DNA from: an uncultured Bacilli bacterium
GTDB lineage: Bacteria > Bacillota_I > Bacilli_A > RF39 > UBA660
Reading direction: 5' to 3'
Length of the DNA: 19,662 bases
NCBI GenBank assembly: GCA_934090775.1
Contig: CAKOKF010000011.1
Coordinates: forward strand, 1 to 19,662
Part shown: piece by piece, positions 1-5,879 of the stretch
Layout of the letters: every line of letters begins with the position of its first letter
How positions within the stretch are numbered: position 1 is the first letter of the stretch
Program-made: the position numbers and the translations under genes
The notes under the pieces: model-generated
The model's database searches: none
What the model saw: only the letters and a program-made list of their open reading frames with translations
What the model was told of the DNA's origin: nothing

Positions 1-62
1 TCATTTTTAATAATTCTTTTCATTTTATGATAGTCATTTATACTCAAATTTATTGTTTCCAT
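1..62 (-). CDS. Start of an unidentified gene running off the left edge
   Basis: A minus-strand ATG at 62-60 opens a frame with no stop up to the window edge; the 20 visible residues begin METINLSINDYHKMKR. The upstream sequence, read on the minus strand, is GATGAGGTAGTAT followed by the ATG, a reasonable GAGGT ribosome binding site. The fragment is too short to assign a family. It is divergent from the plus-strand gene at 182, so the 119 bases between the two starts should hold both promoters. Confidence 0.55.
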   Translation of the reverse strand, partial: METINLSINDYHKMKRIIKN

Positions 63-126
63 ATACTACCTCATCACCATTATACCAAATAAATAAGAAA
101 AAGAAATAAATTTCAATTTTTCTAAC

Positions 127-155
127 TTGACACCACAATATTCCGGTGTTAACAT
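127..155 (+). promoter_or_regulatory. SigA-type promoter of the transglutaminase-like gene
   Basis: A perfect TTGACA (127-132) is followed, after 17 bases, by TAACAT (150-155; four of six consensus bases). The start codon at 182 lies 27 bases downstream. An inverted repeat, ACACC (130-134) and GGTGT (145-149), spans the -35 element and the spacer, so a repressor could bind here; that role is inference. Confidence 0.5.
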
Positions 156-181
156 AGCTTCAACTTAAGGAGGAAAGTATT

Positions 182-292
182 ATGTTAGAAACATTAAAAT
201 TTCAAACTGAAGCCTTAAAAGAGCAACAATTAGCTGATCAGTTATGGTCTTTTTATCAAGCTAACAATTATGGAGATGACTTTTCTCAATAA
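182..292 (+). CDS. 36-residue ORF, probably the severed 5' end of the transglutaminase-like gene
   Basis: This small ORF starts MLETLKFQTEALKEQ and ends with TAA at 290-292. It has the best ribosome binding site of the region (AAGGAGG at 167-173, nine bases before the ATG) and a good promoter upstream. The same reading frame stays open after the TAA for 15 codons and then runs without a break into the 338-1141 ORF, whose first ATG has no ribosome binding site. The simplest reading is one gene of about 320 codons (182-1141) with a premature stop just before a run of A. It could instead be an independent small peptide gene, or the stop could be a sequencing error or be read through. I recognise no family in the 36 residues alone. 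Confidence 0.5.
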   Translation: MLETLKFQTEALKEQQLADQLWSFYQANNYGDDFSQ

Positions 293-337
293 AAAAAAGA
301 TTTCATAAACACCTATAATTATAAATATAATTCTCAA

Positions 338-1141
338 ATGTTTAGGTTTATTTTCTTCTTAGAGCAGCATTTACTTTTACCAAAAAATAATCCTCTTATT
401 AAAGAAAATTATGATAAAATTTTAAATAATTATAAGCAATTAACTCTAGAATTAAAAATAACCGACCCTTTTCAATTAACTAATTTCTTAGCAACATTAT
501 TATGGAATGGTTACCTTTCTTATAATAAAATTAATAACAATTCCAATCCTCGTATCACAGAATTTGGATCCGCAATTCATGTAATTAGAGGTAACGGAGT
601 ATGCCGTGATTACGCTATTTTTTTAAAGGATTATCTTCTTAAATTCAATATTAAATCAATTCAATTAGTAGGAAATTTAGAAAAAAGCACTTTAAAAAAT
701 TTAGAAAAATCGAATCCATTTAATTTGCTAATAGAATCGTTATATGTAGAAATTTTAAAAAGACAAGATGATAACCATGTTATAAATTTAATTCAAAAAG
801 ATAATCATTTTTTTGCATACGATATTACTAATTGTATGTGTCTTTATAGAAAAGATATTAATAGATTCTATTCTACCGATAATATTAACTTATTTGTGCC
901 AGATTTTCATTTTAGTAACGAATTTAATCTTTATTCGCCTAACAATGAATTATTATTAGATGTTGCAGATTCCTCATTAAATAACATATTATCTTTTAAC
1001 AAAGAAGAACATATAGCATTTTTAAATAATATATGTGATAAAAATTTTAGACTTATTTATGATGCTTATATTAATATTCAAAAAGAATTAAATATAATAA
1101 AAGAAGAATCAGATAGATTAATTTTAACTAGAAAAAAATAA
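338..1141 (+). CDS. Transglutaminase-like cysteine protein (main body; start uncertain)
   Basis: The 267-residue frame carries the three signatures of the transglutaminase-like fold in order: a Cys box (GNGVCRDYAIF, Cys89), a His box (DDNHVINLI, His147) and an Asp box (AYDITN, Asp162). Members of this fold cleave or crosslink peptide bonds, and many bacterial members have unknown substrates. No signal peptide or membrane segment is evident, so a cytoplasmic location is likely. The C-terminal 100 residues are helical and charged, without a known motif. The ATG at 338 has no Shine-Dalgarno sequence, and the frame continues upstream through a TAA at 290-292 to a well-placed start at 182, so the gene probably began at 182 and is now interrupted. 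It converges with mreD, whose stop lies three bases away, and no terminator is visible between them. The fold is fairly sure, the function unknown, and expression of this fragment doubtful. Confidence 0.6.
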   Translation: MFRFIFFLEQHLLLPKNNPLIKENYDKILNNYKQLTLELKITDPFQLTNFLATLLWNGYLSYNKINNNSNPRITEFGSAIHVIRGNGVCRDYAIFLKDYLLKFNIKSIQLVGNLEKSTLKNLEKSNPFNLLIESLYVEILKRQDDNHVINLIQKDNHFFAYDITNCMCLYRKDINRFYSTDNINLFVPDFHFSNEFNLYSPNNELLLDVADSSLNNILSFNKEEHIAFLNNICDKNFRLIYDAYINIQKELNIIKEESDRLILTRKK

Positions 1142-1143
1142 TA

Positions 1144-1470
1144 CTATTTAGACTTTAAAATTACGCTAAAATAAAAATAAATTATTAATAAAATTAAAAA
1201 AGAATTAACATCTAAATGGATATTATAAAATAATAGATAAACAATAAATAGTTGAAAAAATTTATGACAAATATTAAAATAATGATACTTTTTAAAAATA
1301 TATATAAAGATAAAAACAGGTATATAAAATAAATTATGAGTTAAGTAAATAATTACAAGAAAACTAAAAATATTAAAATAATCTCTATTATATGTTAAAT
1401 AATAAAGATAAAAAGATGTATGAAAAGGTGTTAAAGAATAAAATAAGATATCTAATATCAAATAAATCAT
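1144..1470 (-). CDS. mreD: MreD-like cell-shape membrane protein (short form)
   Basis: This is a very hydrophobic protein of 108 residues with about four predicted membrane segments and many Tyr, Phe and Ile. Sequence alone would not name it; its place directly after mreC, in a radC-mreC-mreD order, supports MreD, the integral membrane part of the elongasome that helps place peptidoglycan synthesis along the cylinder. MreD is usually about 160-170 residues, so this is a short version. I chose the ATG at 1470-1468 because it overlaps the mreC stop as ATGA and has GGAG eight bases upstream; an ATG nine codons earlier (1497) lies deeper inside mreC. Translational coupling to mreC is therefore likely. 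No terminator is visible before the convergent plus-strand gene. Confidence 0.65.
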   Translation of the reverse strand: MIYLILDILFYSLTPFHTSFYLYYLTYNRDYFNIFSFLVIIYLTHNLFYIPVFIFIYIFKKYHYFNICHKFFQLFIVYLLFYNIHLDVNSFLILLIIYFYFSVILKSK

Positions 1471-2057
1471 ATCGTATACTCCGTTAAAATAAGGCAATAC
1501 AAAGTATCTATAGGTACTAGCTTAATATCACAAATAGTATTATTATCTTTAATTATACAATTATCAATATATCCTATTAAAAGATTCGCTGGTAAATTAG
1601 TTAAACCACTAGTAAATATTTTACTATCATTATCTATATTAGTTATACTATTGATTATTATTTTATTATCTTTATATAAACCAGTTATATCACCTACTTT
1701 TATAGATATCGTAAGATTAGAAATAGGCACTAAAGTATTATCAGTATTAGTTATACCTATTAAACCTTTATTATTTATTACTGGATGTTTAGGTTCTATT
1801 TTTGTCTTACTTTTCAAATGATAAATAGTGCTATTATATAAGTTTTTTATTAATATTTTACTTATTATATAATCATAGTCATTATATTTTATATTACTTA
1901 TTTCTTCTAGTTCTTCTTTTAAAGAAGCATTTTCTATCTTTAATAAGTTATACTCTACTAAGTCTTTATCATCTTTCTTTATTAAATTTAAAAAAGGATT
2001 AATTAACAATATTAATATTATAGGTATCAATTTTAAATATTTTTTCATTTTAATCAC
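1467..2057 (-). CDS. mreC: MreC-like rod-shape-determining protein (short form)
   Basis: The 196-residue protein has one N-terminal membrane segment (residues about 5-23), a short charged coiled coil (about 32-55) and a C-terminal beta-rich extracytoplasmic domain. The pattern VINNKGLIGI, then VGDITGLYK, then FTSGLTNLPANLLIG is typical of MreC, in which the second half forms beta barrels that scaffold the elongasome outside the membrane. MreC is commonly about 280 residues, so the coiled coil and barrels are trimmed. The listed start is a GTG; an ATG three codons later (2048) is equally possible, and neither has a good ribosome binding site. A rho-independent terminator ends only 12 bases upstream, so either an unseen promoter or readthrough from radC must express it. 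mreB, which usually separates radC and mreC, is absent here. Confidence 0.78.
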   Translation of the reverse strand: MIKMKKYLKLIPIILILLINPFLNLIKKDDKDLVEYNLLKIENASLKEELEEISNIKYNDYDYIISKILIKNLYNSTIYHLKSKTKIEPKHPVINNKGLIGITNTDNTLVPISNLTISIKVGDITGLYKDNKIIINSITNIDNDSKIFTSGLTNLPANLLIGYIDNCIIKDNNTICDIKLVPIDTLYCLILTEYTI

Positions 2058-2069
2058 ATTTATAGTATG

Positions 2070-2096
2070 AAAAAAATCGTATTGTTTATACGATTT
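2070..2096 (-). terminator. Rho-independent terminator after radC
   Basis: On the minus strand, a perfect 9-base-pair stem (arms 2088-2096 and 2074-2082, AAATCGTAT and its complement) with a five-base loop is followed by seven U (2076-2070). It lies about 85 bases after the radC stop and just ahead of mreC, so it could also attenuate transcription into mreCD. Confidence 0.7.
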
Positions 2097-2179
2097 AATT
2101 AATTGTTTCTATTGTAATGTACCACTAGCATAATGACGTTGTTTAATTTTTTATAATTAATTTTATGTATAAAGATTAA

Positions 2180-2848
2180 TTACTCATAAATAATACTTCT
2201 ATAATCATTATCACTTATAATAATATGATCAAGTAAAGGAATATTTATTTTATCAGCTATCTCTTTTATTTCTCTAGTGACTCTTATATCTTCTTTACTT
2301 GGATTTAAATTACCTGATGGATGATTATGTATTAAAATTATAGCTGATGCCGATAAACTAACAGCATATTTAAATACTTCTCTAGGATGAATTAAACAAC
2401 CATTTACAGTACCTATAAATAATTCTTTATATTCAATTAACCTTTTAGCATTATCTAAATAAACGCCAATTACCTTTTCTTGTTTAAGACCAATAAACAT
2501 ATATTTAAAATAATCATAAACGCTTTTAGAACTTATTAACTTTATCTTATCTTGATGATAATTTAATACTCTTTTACCTAATTCAATAGAAGCCATAATA
2601 CTTAAAGCACTTACCTCTCCTATCCCTTTTATTTGCATTAAATCTCTTATATTAACATTTAAAAAATTATTTAAATTTCCCACTCTTTGTAATACTTCAA
2701 TCGATAAATTTTTAACATTCTTTTCTTTAGTACCACATCTAATAATAAGACTTAATAACTCTTCATCACTTAAATTACTTATCCCTTTATTTTTAGCACG
2801 ATATCTAGGTTTCAATTCTTCTTGCATTTCTTTAATTTTATAATTCAT
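2180..2848 (-). CDS. radC: RadC family JAB/MPN-domain protein
   Basis: This full-length 222-residue member of the RadC (YeeS/YsxA) family has an N-terminal helix-hairpin-helix region (LMQIKGIGEVSALSIMASIELG, split here only by its own helices, about 70-91). The C-terminal JAB/MPN metalloprotease-like domain carries the complete metal motif HNHPSGNLNPSKED: His174, His176, Ser184 and Asp187. The biochemical role of RadC is unsettled; the old link to DNA repair is not supported in several organisms. The ATG at 2848 follows a modest AAGAG site. In B. subtilis the homologue lies between maf and mreB, beside spoIIB; here it sits between a SpoIIB-like gene with a HipA-like remnant and mreC. Its own terminator follows, and an AT-rich 87-base leader precedes it, where I see no convincing promoter. 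Confidence 0.93.
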   Translation of the reverse strand: MNYKIKEMQEELKPRYRAKNKGISNLSDEELLSLIIRCGTKEKNVKNLSIEVLQRVGNLNNFLNVNIRDLMQIKGIGEVSALSIMASIELGKRVLNYHQDKIKLISSKSVYDYFKYMFIGLKQEKVIGVYLDNAKRLIEYKELFIGTVNGCLIHPREVFKYAVSLSASAIILIHNHPSGNLNPSKEDIRVTREIKEIADKINIPLLDHIIISDNDYRSIIYE

Positions 2849-2935
2849 TTAAACACTCTTTTCTATATATTTATCCCTCTATATATATTTATTACCGAAT
2901 AAATCTTGTTTTCCTTCAAAAATTTTAAAGAAATT

Positions 2936-2966
2936 AAAAAAACTTAGAATTTTTTGCCTAAGTTTT
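2936..2966 (-). terminator. Rho-independent terminator after the HipA-like remnant
   Basis: The arms AAAACTTAG (2939-2947) and CTAAGTTTT (2958-2966) form a 9-base-pair stem with a ten-base loop. On the minus strand it is followed by a run of seven U (2942-2936). It lies six bases after the final stop of the interrupted HipA-like frame, so it probably belonged to that gene and now ends the spoIIB-like transcript. Confidence 0.72.
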
Positions 2967-2971
2967 ACTTT

Positions 2972-3370
2972 CTATTTACTATTTTCTATTAATTTTTTTA
3001 ATTTATTAATTTGTCTATTAAATAAAACGCATAAATGATTAATTCTAATATCGGAATATCCAGTTAAATACTGATATCGATGTAATAAACTATCAAATCA
3101 TTCCGGTAAATCCTCTATTAAACTAATATCTATTCTCTTGATATCCTTCACCACTTTTATAATTTCATCAAAAGACTTTACTTCATAAAATAATTTACCT
3201 TCCCCTGATACATGTAATTCTTCAAAATCATAGTATTCAATATTTAAACTTTGACCATTATCAAAAATTGGAGCTATGTCTAACCATTGTAATGTATTAA
3301 CATCTCTAATAATTCCAAAATTATTAAGATGTCTATCTTCGTTCATAATTAAGTAATCTAAAATATACAT
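2972..3370 (-). pseudogene. HipA-like kinase C-terminal remnant, interrupted by TGA
   Basis: The frame from 3370 to 3098 encodes 90 residues with kinase hallmarks of the HipA family: the catalytic loop NEDRHLNNFG (residues 10-19) and the downstream metal-binding APIFDNG (33-39). A TGA at 3100-3098 follows DLPE. The same frame then stays open for 41 more codons (FDSLLHRYQYLTGYSDIR and on) to a TAG at 2974-2972, where a terminator follows. TGA at a position where Trp would fit, after a missing N-terminal lobe, marks this as a decayed gene. The first ATG lies three bases after the spoIIB-like stop and has no ribosome binding site of its own. HipA kinases are the toxin half of hipBA modules; no antitoxin is present. 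Translation of the 90-residue part by coupling is possible, but activity without the N-lobe is unlikely. Confidence 0.72.
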
Positions 3371-3373
3371 ATT

Positions 3374-3814
3374 TTATAAATCACTACTATCTATTTCTTT
3401 TAACATACTATCTAATATAATACTATAATTACTACTATCACAATTATTAAGTAAGGTCTCATAATTATCAATAATATTATCAGTCTTACTAGAAACATTT
3501 ATTGCTTTTAAATAATAATTAACACCAATCGAATCATAATAACTTTTTAAATTATTAATTAAAACTTGATCTTTTAAAAGAGCTACATATACTCTATAAA
3601 TATCATTATCTAAAATAACTATTCCTTTATTATTATTTGCTTCTCTAATAGCATTATCTTTATTTTTATATACTCCTATTTGAAAAGCATAAACTTGACT
3701 TTTAATGTTACTTACTTCGGTAATGGTTTCGGTATTAAGTTTCTTTAAGAAAAAAAGTCCAAAAGTAAAACCAATAATAGTAGCCAAAATAATTGTAATA
3801 ATTGTTTTTTTCAT
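3374..3814 (-). CDS. SPOR-domain membrane protein, SpoIIB-like by position
   Basis: The 146-residue protein has an N-terminal membrane anchor (residues about 3-24) and then a SPOR-type domain (about 38-105: YAFQIGVYKNKDNAIREA, a basic middle, YRVYVALLKDQ). SPOR domains bind denuded septal glycan strands. In B. subtilis spoIIB, a membrane-anchored SPOR protein that helps septal wall thinning and engulfment, lies next to maf and radC; here the gene also lies beside radC, so a SpoIIB role is a good inference, though similarity alone would not prove it. I chose the ATG at 3814 because GGTGA lies five bases upstream; an upstream TTG, GTG or ATG in frame would place that site inside the coding region. 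The leader carries a TGTCGAA heptamer and a 12-base direct repeat. Confidence 0.72.
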   Translation of the reverse strand: MKKTIITIILATIIGFTFGLFFLKKLNTETITEVSNIKSQVYAFQIGVYKNKDNAIREANNNKGIVILDNDIYRVYVALLKDQVLINNLKSYYDSIGVNYYLKAINVSSKTDNIIDNYETLLNNCDSSNYSIILDSMLKEIDSSDL

Positions 3815-3857
3815 AAACATCACCAATTTTATTTTATATTACTTTAATTAAATATAA

Positions 3858-3864
3858 TGTCGAA
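3858..3864 (+). promoter_or_regulatory. Candidate Spo0A box upstream of the spoIIB-like gene
   Basis: TGTCGAA matches the core Spo0A-binding heptamer exactly and lies 44 bases upstream of the chosen start, in reverse orientation to the gene. On the minus strand a TATAAA follows about 20 bases after TTCGAC, a long spacing like that of the SigA/Spo0A-dependent spoIIG and spoIIE promoters of B. subtilis. Binding is inference. Confidence 0.4.
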
Positions 3865-3893
3865 AATTTCACTATTAAATAAAAATTTCACTA
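3863..3893. repeat. Tandem 12-base direct repeat in the spoIIB-like leader
   Basis: AAAATTTCACTA occurs at 3863-3874 and again at 3882-3893, perfect copies 19 bases apart, close to two helical turns. The first copy overlaps the candidate Spo0A box. The arrangement suggests paired binding sites for a regulator, but chance in AT-rich DNA cannot be excluded. Confidence 0.5.
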
Positions 3894-3927
3894 ATAATAC
3901 CAAGATTATATTTGTAAAAGAAAAAAG

Positions 3928-3969
3928 ACTTAAAGAATTCCCCTATATATGAACTCTTTAAGTTTTTTT
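3928..3969 (-). terminator. Strong terminator after sigE (probably bidirectional)
   Basis: The 13-base arms at 3928-3940 and 3951-3963 pair with one G-T wobble around a ten-base loop. The minus strand continues with a U-rich tract after the stem (3927-3920) and the plus strand with seven T (3963-3969). It overlaps the sigE stop codon and ends the spoIIGA-sigE transcript. Confidence 0.8.
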
Positions 3970-4654
3970 AGCTAAAACGTAATAATGTTTTTAATTTTTT
4001 TATTACCTTTTTTTCAATTCTTGAAATATAAGATTGACTAATAGATAGCTTATCAGCTACTTCCTTTTGAGTATACTCTTTCGTATTGTATAAACCGTAT
4101 CGCATAATCATAATCTCTTTATCTCGTGAATCTAAATTTTTTAACTCTCTTTCTAATAAGACTTTTTCTTCTTTACTTTCATATTCATCCGCTACTAAAT
4201 CCGAGTCCGTTCCCATAACATCTTCTAAGTGTAATTCATTACCCTCACTATCATAATTTAAAGCATCTTCTAAACTTATTTCTGTTTTACGCCGTTTATT
4301 TTTTCTAATATACATTAAAATTTCATTAGCAATACACCTCGAAGCATAAGTTGCTAATTTTATATTTTTATCAATTTTATAAGTATTAATACCTTTTATC
4401 AAGCCAATTGACCCTATAGATACTAAATCTTCTAAGGGATACCCAGTTGATTCATACTTTTTAGCAAGAAATACAACTAGCCGAAGATTATGTTCAATCA
4501 AAATATTACGAGCTTCCCTATCTCCAGCTTTTGCTTTAACTAAGTATGATAATTCCTCTTCTCTATTTAAAGGCGGTGGTAATTTGTCATCACTACCAAT
4601 AAAGAAAACTTCACTATACTTTCTTTTTAATAATTCAATAATTTTTTTAAACAT
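3968..4654 (-). CDS. sigE: Sporulation sigma factor SigE (pro-sigma-E)
   Basis: The 228-residue sigma-70 family protein closely follows B. subtilis sigma-E (239 residues). After a short amphipathic pro-region come EVFFIGSDDKLPPPL (residues 15-29, matching the region around the processing site), region 2 (NLRLVVFLAKKYESTGYPLE through SRCIANEILMYIR, about 56-116) and a region 4 helix-turn-helix (YTQKEVADKLSISQSYISR, about 194-212). Sigma-E directs early mother-cell transcription after proteolytic activation by SpoIIGA. The pro-region is about ten residues shorter than in B. subtilis, so the membrane-tethering helix is trimmed. The start follows GGAGG by six bases and overlaps the spoIIGA stop by eight bases, so the two genes are translationally coupled as in the classical spoIIG operon. 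Assignment is very sure from sequence plus neighbour. Confidence 0.95.
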   Translation of the reverse strand: MFKKIIELLKRKYSEVFFIGSDDKLPPPLNREEELSYLVKAKAGDREARNILIEHNLRLVVFLAKKYESTGYPLEDLVSIGSIGLIKGINTYKIDKNIKLATYASRCIANEILMYIRKNKRRKTEISLEDALNYDSEGNELHLEDVMGTDSDLVADEYESKEEKVLLERELKNLDSRDKEIMIMRYGLYNTKEYTQKEVADKLSISQSYISRIEKKVIKKLKTLLRFS

Positions 4655-5396
4655 TTAATTCCTCCAATATTTCTAAATTAATAATACAATCACTACTATT
4701 AATCATAATTTTATTATCCATTAAACCAATTAAAAAGTTTGTATACTCCCTCCCTTCAATAACTAATTTTTCAGGTCTAATACACTCAACTAACCCCTTA
4801 TTATTTAAAGAATGATACGGTACATAAATAGGAGTCCTTATTCTAACTACTCCCTTTAATAATTTTTTATTAACCAAAATAACCCATTTTTTAGTGACAG
4901 GATCTTTTAACTTATTACCAGTATCAACAAATCCCGTTAATGATAACTTCCTTTTATTAGAAAAATAAATGGTTAACGGATAAGTTTTATTAATTATTGT
5001 CTTCATATTTTGATTTTGTTTAATATATAAAAGCAAAATTAATGGTCCTAAAAGAAGAATAAAAAAGTAAGATAAATGATTTAATTTTAAATAATAAATA
5101 AATCCTCCTAAAATAATACTAATCATATAAAAGTATAAAGTATTTGTAATTGTATAAAAAATATCTTTATATTTAAAAGTTATAACATTTAAAAAAATAC
5201 TAGTTTCTAATTTTAAAAAGATAAGTAAATATTTATTAGATAATAATAAACCAATTAAACTTAATTCTCCTATTAAGGAAGTTAAAAAAATCTTTTTAAT
5301 ATTTATATTTCTTTTCAAAGTTATATTTACTGTTAAAAGAATAAGAAAATCAAAAAAATAATTAAGTAAAATAACTAAATCAATATAAACAGTCAT
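4647..5396 (-). CDS. spoIIGA: Sigma-E processing peptidase SpoIIGA
   Basis: The 249-residue protein has an N-terminal membrane half of about five segments, beginning MTVYIDLVILLNYFFDF as is typical of SpoIIGA. A C-terminal cytoplasmic domain carries the aspartic-protease-like motif FVDTGNKLKDP (Asp158). SpoIIGA sits in the polar septum and cleaves pro-sigma-E when signalled from the forespore by SpoIIR. It is somewhat shorter than the B. subtilis protein of about 309 residues. The ATG at 5396 is preferred over an in-frame GTG at 5405 because GGTGA lies five bases before it. sigE follows with an eight-base overlap, which fixes the substrate. The upstream 100 bases hold a candidate long-spacer promoter and a TTGTC/GACAA dyad. 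Confidence 0.92.
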   Translation of the reverse strand: MTVYIDLVILLNYFFDFLILLTVNITLKRNINIKKIFLTSLIGELSLIGLLLSNKYLLIFLKLETSIFLNVITFKYKDIFYTITNTLYFYMISIILGGFIYYLKLNHLSYFFILLLGPLILLLYIKQNQNMKTIINKTYPLTIYFSNKRKLSLTGFVDTGNKLKDPVTKKWVILVNKKLLKGVVRIRTPIYVPYHSLNNKGLVECIRPEKLVIEGREYTNFLIGLMDNKIMINSSDCIINLEILEELNV

Positions 5397-5413
5397 AAAA
5401 GTCACCTATAACT

Positions 5414-5457
5414 ACTATATATTCTAAATTCTAAATATTTTGTCACTTTATAGACAA
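5414..5457 (-). promoter_or_regulatory. Candidate spoIIG-type promoter with an overlapping TTGTC/GACAA dyad
   Basis: On the minus strand GTGACA (5446-5441) and TATAGT (5419-5414) are separated by 21 bases. The B. subtilis spoIIG promoter, activated by Spo0A-P with SigA, is known for an abnormally long spacer of about this size. TTGTC half-sites facing each other (5440-5444 on plus, 5457-5453 on minus) overlap the -35 element and resemble Spo0A box cores, though neither is a perfect TGTCGAA. The predicted transcript start would leave a very short leader before the spoIIGA ribosome binding site, which is a weakness of the call. Confidence 0.35.
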
Positions 5458-5497
5458 TTTATATATATTCTTTAACTTATCTAAAATTTTAAAAACT

Positions 5498-5520
5498 AAA
5501 AAAGACGATTTTGCTCGTCT
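5498..5520 (-). terminator. Rho-independent terminator after spoVAE
   Basis: On the minus strand a GC-richer stem, AGACGA (5520-5515) with TCGTCT (5508-5503) around a six-base loop, is followed by six U (5503-5498) and more U after a short break. It ends the sigF-spoVAC-spoVAD-spoVAE unit nine bases after the spoVAE stop. Confidence 0.78.
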
Positions 5521-5528
5521 ATTAATCA

Positions 5529-5879
5529 TTAATCTTTAGGACTTAAAAAGATAGTTACAATAAAAGCACATATTACTGCCCCACTAATACCAGCCGAAGT
5601 AGTAGTTAAAAGATTAGTAAACATTCCTAATACTCCTTTAGTATGAAAACCTTCCAAACAGGCTTGATATAAAAGATTACCAAAACTTGTTATAGGAATC
5701 GAAGCCCCAACGCCAACTTTTTGGACAAACCAAGGGTAAATATTAAAAAATGAAAGTATAGCTCCCAAACTTACAAACAAAGAAGTTATATGTCCTGGAG
5801 TTAAATTAGTATTATCTAAAATAATTTCACCTATTAAGCATAATATTCCCACAAATAAAAACGAATATAAATAAATCAT
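5529..5879 (-). CDS. spoVAE: Stage V sporulation protein AE (SpoVAE, SpoVAEb type)
   Basis: The 116-residue hydrophobic protein has about four membrane segments and family-typical stretches: IGEIILDNTNLTPGHITSLF near the N-terminus and KVGVGASIPITSFGNLLY in the middle. The SpoVA proteins form the inner-membrane channel that takes dipicolinic acid into the forespore and releases it at germination. Length matches the usual 116-117 residues. The ATG overlaps the spoVAD stop as ATGA and follows GGAGG by six bases, so it is coupled to spoVAD. It is distantly similar in sequence to SpoVAC, its paralogue, and the order AC-AD-AE is the conserved one. Confidence 0.94.
   Translation of the reverse strand: MIYLYSFLFVGILCLIGEIILDNTNLTPGHITSLFVSLGAILSFFNIYPWFVQKVGVGASIPITSFGNLLYQACLEGFHTKGVLGMFTNLLTTTSAGISGAVICAFIVTIFLSPKD

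Noticed and set aside
2849..2935. AT-rich repeated ATAAATATATA upstream of radC as a regulatory repeat or origin element
   Set aside because: It is low-complexity sequence without a DnaA box, symmetry or clear promoter spacing.
3098..3100. TGA read as Trp (Mycoplasma-type code) to rescue the HipA-like frame
   Set aside because: mreC and spoVAD end in TGA at well-supported overlaps and TGG is used for Trp, so a reassigned code does not fit; simple decay is more likely.
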